Shown here in pieces: positions 63,443 to 64,000 of a stretch of 64,000 nt of DNA. The notes below the pieces were generated by a model, which was not told the origin of the DNA, made no database searches, and saw only the letters and a program-made list of their open reading frames with translations. The position numbers were made by a program, and so were the translations under genes. Numbering within the stretch: position 1 is the stretch's first letter; every line of letters begins with the position of its first letter. The stretch is from contig QCCE01000002.1 in the NCBI GenBank assembly GCA_003281385.1, forward strand, positions 151,676 to 215,675, read 5' to 3'. Source of the DNA: Prochlorococcus sp. AG-347-K17 (GTDB taxonomy: Bacteria > Cyanobacteriota > Cyanobacteriia > PCC-6307 > Cyanobiaceae).

Positions 63443-64000
63443 ATGTTTTCTAATTTATCAAACGCTGAAATCCTAAATAATTTGTTAGAGGGGCGAGACC
63501 TTGATGATTTGACTTCTAGATCTTTAATGCAAAGATGGCTAAATGATGAAATATCAGATGTTGAAACAGGAGCTTTTTTGAGTGCTTTGAGAGCTAAGAG
63601 CTGCACAGGTGTAGAACTAAGTTCCATGGCTGAGGAACTCTTAAATGTTTGCGAATTGCCAGTAGCAAGACCAAATTTATATTTGGTTGATACTTGTGGA
63701 ACAGGAGGGGATGGAGCTAATACATTTAATATTTCAACTGCAGTAGCATTTGTAGCTTCATCTTGCGGTGTAAAAATTGCTAAACACGGTAATAAAAGTG
63801 CTAGTGGGAAAGTTGGTTCTGCTGATGTTTTGTTGAAACTTGGTCTAAATTTAAGTTGTTCATTAGAAAAAGTTATCACGGCTTTAAATGATATTGGGAT
63901 AACTTTTTTGTTCGCACCTGTTTGGCATAAATCATTAATAAAACTGGCTCCGTTAAGAAAGACCCTTGGAATAAGGACAGTATTTAATCAACTTGGACCA
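63443..64000 (+). CDS. trpD: Anthranilate phosphoribosyltransferase, 5' part
   Basis: The first 186 codons of TrpD, which joins PRPP to anthranilate in tryptophan synthesis. The PRPP-binding [17 protein letters not shown] and [15 protein letters not shown] motifs are visible, then [11 protein letters not shown]. The frame stays open to the right edge, so the gene continues beyond the window. It starts at an ATG 32 bp after the DUF3288 gene. Confidence 0.95.
   Translation, partial: MFSNLSNAEILNNLLEGRDLDDLTSRSLMQRWLNDEISDVETGAFLSALRAKSCTGVELSSMAEELLNVCELPVARPNLYLVDTCGTGGDGANTFNISTAVAFVASSCGVKIAKHGNKSASGKVGSADVLLKLGLNLSCSLEKVITALNDIGITFLFAPVWHKSLIKLAPLRKTLGIRTVFNQLGP

Noticed and set aside
1..64000. 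CRISPR arrays, insertion sequences, rRNA genes, prophage
   Set aside because: I saw no regularly spaced repeats, transposase, integrase or rRNA-like stretches on either strand.

Overview
The window is AT-rich (roughly 30% G+C by eye), densely packed and largely made of cyanobacterial genes with very short spacers. Several features together point to a marine picocyanobacterium, most likely a high-light-adapted Prochlorococcus: proteobacterial-type phosphoribulokinase, tandem class II and class I fructose-bisphosphate aldolases, cyanobacteria-specific families (DUF3727, DUF3685, DUF1830, DUF3288, a PSI-accumulation-factor-like protein), an NtcA-type setting for urea genes, and a glucosylglycerate osmolyte cluster. 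The identification comes from gene content and recognised protein families; no database search was run.

Layout. 1-8.4 kb is a carbon-metabolism block: end of ccsA, rpe (minus strand), then glpX, hemA, glgC, gnd, pgl, a CIA30-family protein and a small hypothetical (plus strand). 8.4-13.9 kb holds ilvD, a small membrane protein and a UPRTase-like gene (minus strand), then a lumenal pentapeptide protein, a COG0523 GTPase, a 54-aa zinc-finger mini-protein, purS and purQ, closed by an intrinsic terminator. 13.9-19.8 kb is mostly Calvin cycle on the minus strand: class II and class I aldolases, a Gfo/Idh oxidoreductase, accD and prk. 19.8-29 kb is a long minus-strand run of ten tightly spaced genes (DUF3685 to leuB, including proB, lpxD, ruvX and a CofE-like ligase). 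29-33.8 kb holds hisA, a CSP41-like epimerase, pgsA, a PPC/DUF296-glutaredoxin fusion, an atypical SDR and nth. 33.8-39.1 kb looks iron-related: a FbpC/FutC-like ATPase, ferritin with an upstream Fur-box-like site, a Cys-rich CRP/FNR-family regulator beneath two Fur-box-like sites, a zinc-ribbon membrane peptide, and an operon made of a PaO-like Rieske oxygenase, a 33-aa membrane peptide and an ABC ATPase. 39.1-43.2 kb is an island containing only small ORFs.

43.2-53.5 kb is the complete urea system: urtABCDE (ABC uptake), ureEFG and ureDABC (nickel urease and its assembly proteins). 53.5-58.3 kb encodes an apparently closed glucosylglycerate cycle: GpgS (3-phosphoglycerate + NDP-glucose), GpgP (phosphatase), a GH13_18 phosphorylase (returning glucose-1-phosphate and glycerate) and a glycerate kinase (returning 3-phosphoglycerate). 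58.3-64 kb holds DUF1830, several tiny membrane proteins, uppP, tRNA-Pro(GGG), msrA, an ABC exporter, a DUF3288 protein and the 5' part of trpD.

The observations most worth a second look are: an Rpe in which both metal-binding histidines are glutamine; the Rieske oxygenase/33-aa peptide/ABC ATPase operon joined by a TAGTG overlap; the Fur-box-flanked cysteine-rich CRP-family regulator; the PPC-glutaredoxin fusion; the glucosylglycerate synthesis-and-recycling cluster beside the urea genes; and the small-protein island.
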